The notes: generated by a model not told the origin, from the sequence alone. Positions 10,242 through 18,946 are shown, counted from the stretch's first letter. The stretch is DNA of 64,000 bases from an uncultured Prevotellaceae bacterium (GCA_902776195.1 CACYPF010000001.1:124001-188000), one strand, 5' to 3'. Program-made: numbers and translations.

Positions 10242-11425
10242 AAATAGGTAAAAAGATATCGGTACTATATTCAGGGATAACTATCGGGCTGGTCGTTATC
10301 ACTGCCATCATCTTCTATATCTGTGCCTCTCGTTATACAGAGGATATCTATTACAGTTATCTGGAAGAGAAAGCTCACGCTTTGGCTGAGGAGAAATTCT
10401 CAGAAGATGAGCTTGATCCTGTGAGATATCATAACGTGGTACTTCGCAGACAAAACTCCATTCCTACGTCAAAGGAACTGTTTATCAATATTGCTGACCG
10501 CGATGCTGCCGTCAAGCAACTTTCATGCTATTTGGACTCTGATGAGATAGAACGACTATTCGCCAATCAGGTTATCAATTTCAAAGAAGGGCAGGAGGTA
10601 GGAACAGCTTTTGTTTATTATGATAACACGGGTACTTTTGCAGTACTGGTACTTAGTCGTAATCCCTTTATTGATGATATCAATAGGACGTTGCTAATAG
10701 GTTTGCTGATATTGGTAGGTTTAGCTGCTTTTGTGCTTTACCTCATTAGTCGGCTATATGCCTCGCGTGTGATTGACCGTATTGATAAAGACTATCAGGC
10801 AGAGAAAATGTTCGTTAATAATGCTTCGCATGAGATCAATAACCCGCTTACAGCTATACAGGGCGAATGTGAAGTGGCTTTGATGATGAACTGTCAGCCT
10901 GAAGAGTATAAAACAATCCTCAGACGTATTCAGCAGGAAACTGGTCGTATCATTGTTATTATGAAAGAATTGTTGCAGTTCTCTCATGCACGTAATGGCA
11001 GAATTGATACTGATAATTTGCAATGGATTCTGTTGTCAGAAATCCTTGAGAGGGAGTGTACGGACAACGTACAACTCCAGATTGCTCGTGATTTCCAGAT
11101 AAAAGCCGATAGTGAACTGCTTCACATTGCCATTCATAATCTGGTAAGCAATGCTGTGAAGTATTCGGATGGCAATCCTGTTGTGATCACCATCCGTCAA
11201 CCAGAGCTCATTATTCAGGATCGGGGCATAGGCATACCTGATGCGGATATTAATCGCATATTTCAGCCTTTCTACCGTGCTTCAAATATCGGTTCGATTA
11301 GTGGTAGAGGCATCGGACTGGCATTGGCGAAGAGTATTTTTGAACGGATGGGTGCCCGTATTACTGTTTCGTCGCAAGTGGATGCAGGAACCACTTTCAA
11401 GGTTATTTTTTCATATACTGGATGA
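10238..11425 (+). CDS. Sensor histidine kinase (CzcS-like)
   Basis: Membrane histidine kinase of 395 residues from the ATG at 10238, which overlaps the regulator stop as ATGA. Two transmembrane helices (about residues 8-30 and 153-175) enclose a periplasmic sensor region of roughly 120 residues. The dimerisation box NNASHEINNPLTAIQGE contains the phospho-acceptor H198. The catalytic ATPase domain shows the N box HNLVSNAVKYS, the G1 box DRGIGIP and the G2 box GRGIGLALAKSI. No metal-binding cluster is obvious in the sensor. The last 23 nt overlap a converging gene fragment. Confidence 0.9.
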   Translation: MKIGKKISVLYSGITIGLVVITAIIFYICASRYTEDIYYSYLEEKAHALAEEKFSEDELDPVRYHNVVLRRQNSIPTSKELFINIADRDAAVKQLSCYLDSDEIERLFANQVINFKEGQEVGTAFVYYDNTGTFAVLVLSRNPFIDDINRTLLIGLLILVGLAAFVLYLISRLYASRVIDRIDKDYQAEKMFVNNASHEINNPLTAIQGECEVALMMNCQPEEYKTILRRIQQETGRIIVIMKELLQFSHARNGRIDTDNLQWILLSEILERECTDNVQLQIARDFQIKADSELLHIAIHNLVSNAVKYSDGNPVVITIRQPELIIQDRGIGIPDADINRIFQPFYRASNIGSISGRGIGLALAKSIFERMGARITVSSQVDAGTTFKVIFSYTG

Positions 11426-11600
11426 TATCCCCTTTGTCTACAAACATCATTGACTTACGTTCGTCAGCAATGATACTCAGGTATCGTTCGTACTCACGTA
11501 GCACGTCTGCTATGATCTCGTCGCGCGTCAGGTATTGAATGTCATTGCCAGTACGTCCATCACTATAGTAGGTTACGGGAATATATTGTATGGAAAAGCC
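11403..11600 (-). pseudogene. 3' remnant of an unrecognised gene, cut by an IS-like end
   Basis: An open frame of about 63 codons ending YMKK-stop on the minus strand encodes a hydrophilic helical tail (YLTRDEIIADVLREYERYL and ERKSMMFVDKGDIIQYM). It is well formed, with ordinary codons. Its 5' side runs directly into the TGACCC repeat end of an IS-like element, so it looks like the 3' remainder of a disrupted gene. I do not recognise the family. It converges on the kinase gene and overlaps its last 23 nt. Confidence 0.45.
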
Positions 11601-11609
11601 GCGCACATT

Positions 11610-11711
11610 TGACCCCCGAGGGCAAGCGGCGTTGACCCCAGCGGGCACAAAATGATTGACCCTTTGCGGCAAAATAGAAATGACCCCCATAAAGCGATTG
11701 CTTTTCGGGGG
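11610..11711. repeat. IS21-like terminal repeat block
   Basis: Four copies of TGACCC start at 11610, 11633, 11657 and 11681, so the period is 23-24 nt, each followed by a G/C-rich GAGGG/GCGGG-type segment. Multiple spaced terminal repeats of this sort are typical of IS21-family ends. No istA or istB gene is present, so this is an orphan end left by deletion or recombination. Family assignment is inference. Confidence 0.5.
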
Positions 11712-11718
11712 CTTTTTT
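11684..11718 (+). terminator. Rho-independent terminator downstream of the kinase
   Basis: Stem CCCCC-AT-AAAGC, loop GATT, GCTTT-TC-GGGGG, followed by C and six T residues (11713-11718). It lies at the inner edge of the TGACCC block and would stop transcripts coming from the czc two-component genes. Confidence 0.7.
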
Positions 11719-11760
11719 GTAGTTTTGTATACCGTCCTGACTGACGGATTAATTCAAAAT

Positions 11761-13202
11761 ATTGCTGTCCGGTAAAACTCAAAACAGCATAAATTATCTG
11801 CCCGGAGCCAAGTAAATACTGCCTTCGGGTAACATTTCCCCAAAAGTAAGCCCCCTAATCAAAAAGTGTTGGCAGTGGAGGCCCTTTCTGAGTTTCTCTG
11901 GCAAGTATGTTTTCCCATGTTCTATCTGGATTTTCCATAAAACTTATGAAGTCGATGTAGTACATGAGCGTCAGACGTACCATTGTCACGACTTGAGAGA
12001 AAGCGCAGTTGCGTTTTATGTTGCGCGAGAGGACTGTGATTAGCAAGTTGGCAATGAGCACCACCCATGTCTGTATCTGTATGGCATTGATGCTATCACC
12101 ATAGAAGAAATGGAGTGGAAAATTCTGCTTCAGCTGTTTGTAAAGTGACTCAATGGCCCAACGAAGCCGGTAAATCTCGGAAATATCCTCTACAGAGAAA
12201 TTAAAGTTGTTCGTCAGCAACACCACAGGCTTCTTCTTTTCTTCGAAAATCTCGACCCTGCGTGCATCGTGCGTCAGTTCTCCTCGGGTAAAGCGCACTT
12301 TCTGGTCAATATGAGTAACAAACCCCTTAGGATTCACATACGTCACAGACTCAAGCACCTCGTATTTGAGGTTTTTCTTCATTTTCGTGACATAACAAAC
12401 ACCTTCTTCCGAAAGTCGCTGAAATTGTGCGATGTCTATATACGCTCGGTCAATGGCGAGATTGGATCCTTTGGGCAGATGTACCTCCTTAAGCAGGTAA
12501 TGGTCGTGCTTCGCTGCCGATGTGAGCTGTACGACCATAGGCACACCTACATGATACTTCATAACGGTATGCACTTTCATGCCTCCCTTCTTCTTGCCAG
12601 ACTTTGGATGACGGCCTACGCCTTTGAGTATATTGTCAAAGAGGGTTATGGTGGTGGAATCCATCATATAGAGTAGCTTTTCCCAGTCCTTCGGTTCATG
12701 TGTCTGTCCCTTATAGTTCTTGGGAGGGCGGCTGTCCGCTAAAAACTTTGCATACTTCTCCAGCAGATACGCATACACCCCGGCAAAGAATTCCTGTGGA
12801 CGACGGATATTGGCCTCTGCTAGCGTACTGCGGCGTATAAGATAGTCAAGGCCAAGATGTTGGAGCTTGTGCGCTTCTGCCTTCATTCCTATCTCCAGTT
12901 CACGCAGAGAATCAAAGTGTTTCAATATGCCGAAAAGCATGATTACGAGATGCTGGTAGCCATCTAAACGCTTCACGTAGGCCTCGCTACCCGCTGTTTT
13001 TCGACTAATTTGCATGATTTTCTCTCGATCAAGCAATTTTAATACCTGACTATACACCGGCTGTCCGGTAAAATGACTATCTTTGCCCATGGTTATGACA
13101 TTTGTTTTTGTGGTGAAAGCAAAGATAACCAAAAGGGCTGATACTTCATGTGAGTACCAGCCCTAAATTTATCAAATCATAAAAGTTTTACCGGACAGCA
13201 AT
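11761..13202 (-). mobile_element. IS4-family insertion sequence (about 1.44 kb)
   Basis: Perfect 19-bp inverted repeats ATTGCTGTCCGGTAAAACT at 11761-11779 and 13184-13202 enclose one intact transposase gene on the minus strand. I see no clear target-site duplication in the AT-rich flanks. The element may have arrived with its neighbour sequence or been rearranged. It separates the czc region from the mobilization genes. Confidence 0.85.
11855..13090 (-). CDS. IS4-family transposase
   Basis: DDE transposase of 411 residues; the ATG at 13090 (MGKDSHFTG) is preferred over upstream non-ATG starts. It has an N-terminal DUF4372-like segment. The catalytic core carries DDE motifs at MDSTTITLFD and AIDRAYID, and the IS4 signature Y-x2-R-x3-E-x6-K in YRLRWAIESLYKQLK. 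Full length with no internal stop, so it may be active. Flanked by perfect inverted repeats. Confidence 0.9.
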   Translation of the reverse strand: MGKDSHFTGQPVYSQVLKLLDREKIMQISRKTAGSEAYVKRLDGYQHLVIMLFGILKHFDSLRELEIGMKAEAHKLQHLGLDYLIRRSTLAEANIRRPQEFFAGVYAYLLEKYAKFLADSRPPKNYKGQTHEPKDWEKLLYMMDSTTITLFDNILKGVGRHPKSGKKKGGMKVHTVMKYHVGVPMVVQLTSAAKHDHYLLKEVHLPKGSNLAIDRAYIDIAQFQRLSEEGVCYVTKMKKNLKYEVLESVTYVNPKGFVTHIDQKVRFTRGELTHDARRVEIFEEKKKPVVLLTNNFNFSVEDISEIYRLRWAIESLYKQLKQNFPLHFFYGDSINAIQIQTWVVLIANLLITVLSRNIKRNCAFSQVVTMVRLTLMYYIDFISFMENPDRTWENILARETQKGPPLPTLFD

Positions 13203-13240
13203 AATTTTATATGATAGGATGGCTGATATAGTCGAAGCAT

Positions 13241-13846
13241 TCACTTCTTCTGGATGCGCTCCAGCCAACTCATATTGGCGAACTTCTGTTGTTCCTCTTC
13301 TGCGCCCTGACGCTTCGCTTCCTCCAGTTCTTTGCTGTGCCTTTCTGCGACTTCCTGCTGTTCCTTCTGCATGGCAGCAATCTGATCACGAGCCTCCAGA
13401 AGTTCCGTTTCCAGTTTCTTTATCTTGGCATCATGCTCAGTGGTCATGGATGTGAGCTTCTCGGACATCTCCATCTGGACAGATTGTCGGGTAGTGTTCT
13501 CTATTTTCCTGCGCTCAAAGTCGCTACGAAGGTTTTCTAACCTGCGCTGTTTCTGTTGTGCGATGACAACGCTTGCCTGCTCCTGTTCGGACTGATAAGA
13601 TGCCATTGCTTCACGGAACTTCTTCATGAGGTTAGGTTTCGACTTGTGGTTCTCGGCATAAACGAAGTAGCGGAAGCCATCCTCGAAAGTCACACCACCT
13701 TCGCCCTCTTCGAGACGCTTGACGGTGTTGATGTTCACACCTGTGTTCTTGGAAACCTCGTAGCGAGAGATGCCCTGTGATGTGCGCCAATCCATCAGCA
13801 GCTGAGCCATGGTGACGGTGTAGATCTGCGGTTTCTTCTGTTTCAT
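13241..13846 (-). CDS. XRE-like helix-turn-helix protein with long coiled coil
   Basis: Small DNA-binding protein, 201 residues from the ATG at 13846; the longer frame would need a TTG start. An N-terminal XRE-type helix-turn-helix (about 10-65) reads LLMDWRTSQGISRYEVSKNTGVNINTVKRLEEG. The rest (about 85-195) is a charged coiled coil rich in E, K, Q and R (SEKLTSMTTEHDAKIKKLE). It lies downstream of the relaxase on the same strand and could be an accessory mobilization or regulatory protein. I cannot give a specific function. The adjacent IS lies only 38 nt past its stop. Confidence 0.65.
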   Translation of the reverse strand: MKQKKPQIYTVTMAQLLMDWRTSQGISRYEVSKNTGVNINTVKRLEEGEGGVTFEDGFRYFVYAENHKSKPNLMKKFREAMASYQSEQEQASVVIAQQKQRRLENLRSDFERRKIENTTRQSVQMEMSEKLTSMTTEHDAKIKKLETELLEARDQIAAMQKEQQEVAERHSKELEEAKRQGAEEEQQKFANMSWLERIQKK

Positions 13847-13998
13847 AGAATCTTCGATATAAAGTGCGTTATACTTCAAACTGTTGGACTATAATAGTGC
13901 AAGCCTTTGCAGTATCAAACTCAGCTTGCTGACACTGGGTCTTGACCCTCCGCACGTTGATTTCATCAACTGCATATTAGGCTATGCACTTTATAGAG

Positions 13999-14021
13999 AA
14001 AAATTGCTTGTTCGAGCAAGC
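13999..14021 (-). terminator. Terminator after the relaxase gene
   Basis: On the minus strand a GCTTG / CAAGC stem with loop CTCGAA is followed by AATTTTT. It begins 24 nt after the relaxase stop. Confidence 0.55.
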
Positions 14022-14044
14022 TCGTCCACTTCAGGACGTTTCTG

Positions 14045-15475
14045 CTAATGCAGGCTCAATCCGCCTCCTTTCTTGACCTTGTAGCCGCCCTTGGGCTTCA
14101 TCATCTTCTGGGCGCAGAACATGCAGCGACGCATGTAAGCGGCATCCTCCTCGTCACGGTCACGCCAGGGAAGATCTGACTGCGAACAGCCACCACCGCC
14201 ATTACTCTCGGCAAAGGTGGTAGCATCGTTGACAAAACCAAGGAAGAGCAAGAGTCCACATTTGAAAACTTTGGCTGGGGCAGACAATGCCGCACCAGCG
14301 AAACTCTTGTCCATGTAGTCATCCTCAGGAACTGTGGTTCTGGTCTTGTTCCAAACGTCGAGCATGGAATAGTACAATTCGTCAATGAAGACCTCTGCTG
14401 CCAGCATACGCGCAGGTGACACTTCATTGATGGCAGAGTGGACAGCCAGCTCAATCTGTTGTGCTTTGGCTTGTGCTGCCTGAACGCGTCTTTCCATGCC
14501 GTTAAGCTGTGCTTGCTTCTCGGCAAGCATCTGCTGCTTATGCTCCATACGAGTCTGTACATCCAGAAGCTTTTCCTGCAGTTCAAGAATCTGCTTTGTG
14601 TAACGGTTGCCGTCCGCAATTCTGTTGTTCTTCAGACTCTCAATCTCAGCAAGGAGACTGTTGCGCTCTTCGGTAAGGTGGCTGACCATAGTAGTGAGTC
14701 CTTTGACGGCTTTCTCCATGTGTGCCTTGTCACGGAGGTATTCATCCTTGGTGCGGTGCTTGGCACCAGTCTCACTGACCTTATCGCCACGCTCCAATCC
14801 GAATGGTTTGTTGACGACAGCCAGCTCATCGTGGAGAGCAGAGAGGCGTTCCTTCATTGTTTTGGGCGTATAGAAGACTGTGTTGAACGAAATGTTCTGC
14901 TTGCCTTTGATTGTTGCCACAGGGATAACCGTGCAATGGCAATGAGGGTTCAGCTCGTCAAGATGGACATTGAAACCGATGATGTTCTCCTCGCCCCATA
15001 GCTTGCACGCCCATCGATACTGTGCCAAAGCCCATTTCTCGATGTCCTTCATGCGGACGATGTGGGAGTTGTCTGCACCATCTTCGAGGTTCACCTTCTG
15101 GTCACCGAATGCCAGTTTGTGCATCTGCTCACGGGAACCTCCTAACTGGATCCATGCCGTGGTCACTCTGTTGGTCGGTATGAGTTTGCCAGTAGCCTTG
15201 TCAATTTTGAAGTTCGGATCACCAAGACCGAGTTCCTTGCAACGCTCCTTGAAGCGGTCGCCAATCTTCTTGTTCGTTCCCATAGATACTATCTTGGCAC
15301 CTGGAGCAATCTCGAAGTTGAGATGCGTGCGTGTTCGGTCATAGGTAGCACCTTCTTTCTGTAGCTGATAGTCCCACTGGCGCTCAGTCCAGTTGCGACT
15401 CTGCTCGTCACCCACTGCCATAGGGTATGCTCCTTTGGATGGCAGGATGTCTAATACTTGTTTGTTACTTGCCAT
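14045..15475 (-). CDS. MobV/Pre-family relaxase
   Basis: Plasmid/ICE mobilization relaxase of 476 residues that nicks oriT to start transfer. The N-terminal catalytic domain has the arginine/histidine motif YDRTRTHLNFEI (45-56) and the metal-binding motif HLDELNPHCH (H171, D173, E174, H178, H180), the MobV signature HxDExxPHxH. A coiled coil follows (about 250-345). The tail has a Gly-rich stretch and CMFCAQK. No coupling protein or mating-pair genes accompany it, so transfer would depend on a helper element. The oriT is expected in the 257-nt gap upstream (15476-15732), which holds a large hairpin and repeated TGTACGG sequences. Confidence 0.92.
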   Translation of the reverse strand: MASNKQVLDILPSKGAYPMAVGDEQSRNWTERQWDYQLQKEGATYDRTRTHLNFEIAPGAKIVSMGTNKKIGDRFKERCKELGLGDPNFKIDKATGKLIPTNRVTTAWIQLGGSREQMHKLAFGDQKVNLEDGADNSHIVRMKDIEKWALAQYRWACKLWGEENIIGFNVHLDELNPHCHCTVIPVATIKGKQNISFNTVFYTPKTMKERLSALHDELAVVNKPFGLERGDKVSETGAKHRTKDEYLRDKAHMEKAVKGLTTMVSHLTEERNSLLAEIESLKNNRIADGNRYTKQILELQEKLLDVQTRMEHKQQMLAEKQAQLNGMERRVQAAQAKAQQIELAVHSAINEVSPARMLAAEVFIDELYYSMLDVWNKTRTTVPEDDYMDKSFAGAALSAPAKVFKCGLLLFLGFVNDATTFAESNGGGGCSQSDLPWRDRDEEDAAYMRRCMFCAQKMMKPKGGYKVKKGGGLSLH

Positions 15476-15500
15476 AGTTGTTTGAATTGTTATTGCTGTT

Positions 15501-15558
15501 CAAAAAAGAAATAAAGGGAAAGAAGGGATATAGAGCCTGTATCTCTTTCTTCCCTTTT
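15501..15558 (-). terminator. Large hairpin/terminator between vapE and mob
   Basis: AAAGGGAAAGAA..GATA pairs with TATC..TTCTTTCCCTTT around an 8-nt loop; on the minus strand it is followed by a T-rich run (plus-strand A residues at 15502-15511). It can end the HTH-vapE transcript before the relaxase. As a strong inverted repeat upstream of the relaxase it could also be part of oriT. Confidence 0.6.
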
Positions 15559-15582
15559 ATCAAAACCTGAAACGATTAAGAG

Positions 15583-15823
15583 TGTACGGTCTGTACGGGT
15601 GTGTAGGGGTGTTTTTGAAAAACTTGAAAAATGAAATCCAAGGAGGCATAGCTGCACTTGTGGAAATCAGAAAACAAATTTCAGAAACTACACGTACAAC
15701 CCCGACAACCCGTACACTTTGGCTTAAAAGCATCAGAATGGAAGAGGTTCGTCAGGATCAGGTGGTTCAAAGGGTTGGTCAAAGTCCAGCTCCGTCTGTA
15801 CGGGGTGTACGGGTTGTACGGCA
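15583..15823. repeat. TGTACGGGT iteron-like 9-10-nt repeat clusters
   Basis: Three clusters of a 9-10-nt unit. Plus strand 15583-15611: TGTACGGTC, TGTACGGGTG, TGTAGGGGTG. Minus strand 15690-15716: TGTACGGGT, TGTCGGGGT, TGTACGTGT. Plus strand 15797-15823: TGTACGGGG, TGTACGGGT, TGTACGGCA. The last cluster lies inside the vapE 3' end, where it encodes a VQP-VHP-VQ tract; the first two are non-coding. Tandem short repeats next to a primase/helicase and a relaxase suggest an origin of replication or transfer. Confidence 0.55.
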
Positions 15824-17259
15824 TCTGGCTCAGACTTTTCATCTTCCTTTGGAGGCAAAGGCTCGGCAATACGCTCGTAGGTGATGCGAGCTCGGCTGCC
15901 ATTGTTGCGATGCATACCGTCAAGACGTACCCAGCCAGGGATGTCCTCCATGAAGCGATGAACCTTGTTGCAGGTAGGGCTGTACTTGGTATTGGAAGTC
16001 TCCATGCCAAGATACTCCATGCAGAAGTCGTACGCATTCACCTGAGTACGGGCGAAGTCACCATCATGGGAGTGAGTCTTGTAATAGTTCAGACGTACTG
16101 CCTCGTCATGGAACCATGCCTTACGCCAGGATAAAGTCTGCTCCTTCCAGTCGCTTGGCAGGACAAAGTCAAGATAGGTACGTAAGCCGTCCTCCAGAGA
16201 ATCAACCTGATTGTGTCGTTCCTGCAGCTCCTTCATGTCTGCATTCACCTTACGGATAAGATTCTCGATACGAGGCATGTCGGTCTTGTAGTAGTGCATG
16301 GCTTCTGCCCAAAGCTGATCGCGGTTAGTTGCAAGCCGCTGAATACGCTCGAAGGCATCAATCTCGGTAGCATTGCACTCGACAGGCCAGAAACGACGGT
16401 TGCCTGTACTGTCTGCCAAACAGAGGATATCATTGGTCGTACCGAAGAAGATACATTGGCGCTTGACATCCACATTGTGCTGACCGTAGGGAGGTCGGTA
16501 GCTGTCCGTGGAACTGGAAATGTAGCTCTTGACGCTGCTCGCCTCTTTCTTGGAGAAGGAGTTCATCTCTGCGATCTCCACAATCCACTTACCCTGAAGG
16601 GCGATGTAACCATCCTTGGAGTTGATGTCAATGGCAGAGTTGGTCACCCACTCGCCACCCAACACCTGAGCCAGTGAACTCTTGCCAGCACCCTGCTTGC
16701 CGATAAAGACAGGCATGAACTGGAGGTTGCACCCAGGCTCAAAGATGCGCTTCACAGACATGACCATGAAGCCAAGGGCAGCCTCACGGTAGAGTAGAGT
16801 GTCCTCCGCTTTCAGGTGGTCAATGAAAAGACTCTCGATACGTGGAATGCCATCCCACACAAGGGTGTTCAGGTAATCACGCACAGGATGGTAGCTGTTC
16901 TCATGTGCTACAATCGTCAGAGCCTTGGCAATCTTCTTGTCGGAGAAGCCGCCCATGCGGTAGCCTTCAAGATAGCTGGCGAGGTAGGCATCACTGGTGT
17001 CGTTCCAGGGAGCCACCTCCTTCTGCCAAGGCACATCGCGTACATCAATGACTGTGGAGAAGTCATTGTGACGGATCTTGCCTTGGAGAAGGGGATCGTT
17101 CGTCAGGATAGCAATGATGTTGTTGATGGTTCCAGCCACCTTGATTGCACCCTTGCCGCTCTTCTCCCATTTGAGATCGAACTTCCACCGCTGCTCGGGA
17201 GGTGCGCTCTCCCTCTCATCTAATGAAAGGGGGAGCCAGATCTCATTGTCTAACATCAT
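15733..17259 (-). CDS. VapE-type (virulence-associated protein E) primase/helicase
   Basis: P-loop replication protein of the VirE/VapE family, common in satellites and mobilizable elements. The 508-residue reading starts at the ATG at 17259, which overlaps the HTH gene stop as ATGATG. Walker A is GKQGAGKSS (187-195), followed by WIVEIAEMNSFSKKEASSVK (Walker B region) and FFGTTND (sensor), with SYRPPYG and GNRRFWPV as further family landmarks. No Zn-finger or Toprim primase domain is present in this chain. The acidic Pro-rich C-terminus is encoded by the 9-nt repeats. It probably supports element replication after excision or transfer. Confidence 0.85.
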   Translation of the reverse strand: MMLDNEIWLPLSLDERESAPPEQRWKFDLKWEKSGKGAIKVAGTINNIIAILTNDPLLQGKIRHNDFSTVIDVRDVPWQKEVAPWNDTSDAYLASYLEGYRMGGFSDKKIAKALTIVAHENSYHPVRDYLNTLVWDGIPRIESLFIDHLKAEDTLLYREAALGFMVMSVKRIFEPGCNLQFMPVFIGKQGAGKSSLAQVLGGEWVTNSAIDINSKDGYIALQGKWIVEIAEMNSFSKKEASSVKSYISSSTDSYRPPYGQHNVDVKRQCIFFGTTNDILCLADSTGNRRFWPVECNATEIDAFERIQRLATNRDQLWAEAMHYYKTDMPRIENLIRKVNADMKELQERHNQVDSLEDGLRTYLDFVLPSDWKEQTLSWRKAWFHDEAVRLNYYKTHSHDGDFARTQVNAYDFCMEYLGMETSNTKYSPTCNKVHRFMEDIPGWVRLDGMHRNNGSRARITYERIAEPLPPKEDEKSEPDAVQPVHPVQTELDFDQPFEPPDPDEPLPF

Positions 17260-17630
17260 ACGCGTACATTCTTTGGCTTGCGACGATGAGAGGCGAGGAT
17301 TGAAGCATTCATCTCCTCTTGTGTCAGAGGAACTGGGTTGACGCGACTTGCCTCTACCCACATGTCCAACTCATCCTGATAGAGAACCCATCCCTTTGCA
17401 GGCTTGCAGCCAGGTATGTCACCTCCTGCAAGTTTCTCATAGATGGTGGACTTGGGAATCTTGAGGTAATTCGCAGCGTCCTCTATTGACATAGGGATGT
17501 GCTTGTCTTTCTTCATCGACTCTCTCATAAGTTGCAGCAGCTCTAACTGAGTCTGCTTCATGCTCGCTACTTCATCCTGAAGCCGAGCAACGACCGTTGG
17601 CAGGTCGTTGAAAGTAATTGTAACTGCCAT
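17256..17630 (-). CDS. Helix-turn-helix (excisionase-like) DNA-binding protein
   Basis: Protein of 124 residues with a MerR/excisionase-type helix-turn-helix of the HTH_17 type: MSIEDAANYLKIPKSTIYEK then GDIPGCKPAKGWVLYQDELDMWV. A short N-terminal coiled segment precedes it. I chose the ATG at 17630 because the longer frame would read through the 73-bp repeat at 17662-17733. With this start, that repeat lies 31 nt upstream, close to its spacing at the integrase gene. It is coupled to vapE by stop/start overlap. Likely a regulator or recombination-directionality factor. Confidence 0.75.
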   Translation of the reverse strand: MAVTITFNDLPTVVARLQDEVASMKQTQLELLQLMRESMKKDKHIPMSIEDAANYLKIPKSTIYEKLAGGDIPGCKPAKGWVLYQDELDMWVEASRVNPVPLTQEEMNASILASHRRKPKNVRV

Positions 17631-17661
17631 AAGCATAAACGTCAAAATCAGATTTGACGCT

Positions 17662-17733
17662 GCGAATTTCGCAAATGATGTAATGCTGACACCTGTCATT
17701 ATTAGTCAGCAGGAAATCAGTTTGGAATCAGTA
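17662..17733 (-). promoter_or_regulatory. Copy A of a 73-bp duplicated control sequence
   Basis: Nearly identical to 21833-21905, with a shared 19-nt core AAATGATGTAATGCTGACA followed by CTGTCATT, GTCAG, AATCAGTTT and GAATCAG. It contains TGACA/TGTCA inverted half-sites and tandem AATCAG words. Located upstream of the HTH-vapE genes. Confidence 0.75.
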
Positions 17734-17796
17734 CAAAAAAGATTGAGAGAGCGAGTTTTAGACAGTAAATTCTATAGAATAAGAGGGAAAAAGACA

Positions 17797-17834
17797 TAAA
17801 AAAGCCCCGACTCCGTTTGATGGGAATCGAGGCT
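17797..17834 (-). terminator. Terminator of the satD operon
   Basis: On the minus strand AGCC-TCGA-TCCC pairs with GGAGTCGGGGCT around a short loop and is followed by six T residues. It starts about 33 nt after the stop of the two-TM protein gene and separates that operon from the HTH-vapE genes. Confidence 0.7.
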
Positions 17835-17866
17835 ATGAAGGCTCGTGTTGAGTGTTATTATCGGTT

Positions 17867-18946
17867 TTAGATGCTTTGTTCAAGCAACTCGTAATGGAAG
17901 GCTATGCTGCCCTCATCGGGTTTGTCGTACTTGATATGACCTTCAAGAGGTCTTTCCTTGATGTTTTTATAGATAGCAGGTTCTTCCAATTGCTGACAAG
18001 TCTCAGCAAAAAGTGCTTTTATGAACTGAGATCTGTTGTGCCCTATGTAGTTCTTGCCGAGTCTCTCACTAATGTTGCAAATGAGATGCCGAGCATCCAA
18101 GGTGGAAAACTCTCTATAAACGTGGACACCTTCTGTTGGAAAATATTCAGGATCTTTTATCCATTCAAGCACTTCCTGACATAGTCTTTCTACCTGATCT
18201 TTGGGCATGAACGGTGGCATGGCAACCTTCAGATATGCCATGATGGCATTCACCTTATCCGACTCTCTCTTCTTGCGTGCCTGTTCATGGGCAGCAATGG
18301 TGTCAAGATATGACTCACCTCCAATCGTAGTATCTACATCCGAAATATCTGCAAAAGGTGCTGCTGATGTTGGTTGGGGCACTTCAACGTTCACTACAGG
18401 AGGCTCAACTTTAACTTCGGGAAGTGTAACATTGATGGTCGGTGATTCTACGTTGACATCGGTAGGAGCCTGGGCTTCGGCATTGGCTTGGGCAGCAGCG
18501 TGGGCAACTGATATAGCCTCGACCATGTTGACATTGTTGTTGGTGATGTCATTGACCACATTGTTTACAACCTCGGTATTGACCTCGTTGATGATTTCGT
18601 GTTGGTTGACGATGGTGTTCTGGACGACAATCTGAGGTTGCTGCGGTTCTGGGCGTGTTACCTCATGGCTCTGTACCTCTGCCAGTTGCTTCTTGCGAGC
18701 TTCCTCTGCAAGTTTCTCTGCCTTGATGCGCTCGCGTTCGCTCTTGGGAACCATATTTTCCAGTTGTGAGAAAATTTGCCATACACACGCACAAGCGAAT
18801 ACCGCGATGCCTACGGTGCTGATAATCGCTATGAAATAATCATGGGTCTTGTCGTACAATGCGACATACACCACCGTTGACATGATGATGCACGCCACCC
18901 ACAAAGAAATAAGTAGCCAGAGATTACCTTTCTTGTTGTTTACCAT
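17867..18946 (-). CDS. Two-TM membrane protein with conserved C-terminal domain, unknown function
   Basis: A 359-residue protein, not recognised. Two transmembrane helices (about 8-30 and 36-56) are followed by a charged coil (KSERERIKAEKLAEEARKK). A long low-complexity linker rich in V, N and P comes next, with repeating VVNNVVNDITNNN and INVTLPEVKVEPP words. A folded C-terminal domain (about 225-345) contains PKDQVERLCQEVLEWIKDPE and HLICNISERLGKNYIGHNR. It is the third gene of an operon with DUF3307 and SatD-like genes (4-nt spacing) and ends at a clear terminator. The architecture (membrane anchor, flexible spacer, cytosolic domain) fits a sensor or effector, but that is inference. Confidence 0.7.
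   Translation of the reverse strand: MVNNKKGNLWLLISLWVACIIMSTVVYVALYDKTHDYFIAIISTVGIAVFACACVWQIFSQLENMVPKSERERIKAEKLAEEARKKQLAEVQSHEVTRPEPQQPQIVVQNTIVNQHEIINEVNTEVVNNVVNDITNNNVNMVEAISVAHAAAQANAEAQAPTDVNVESPTINVTLPEVKVEPPVVNVEVPQPTSAAPFADISDVDTTIGGESYLDTIAAHEQARKKRESDKVNAIMAYLKVAMPPFMPKDQVERLCQEVLEWIKDPEYFPTEGVHVYREFSTLDARHLICNISERLGKNYIGHNRSQFIKALFAETCQQLEEPAIYKNIKERPLEGHIKYDKPDEGSIAFHYELLEQSI

Noticed and set aside
11756-13208. Target-site duplication of the IS4-family element
   Set aside because: AT-rich flanks (TTCAAAAT and AATTTTAT) do not form a convincing direct repeat.
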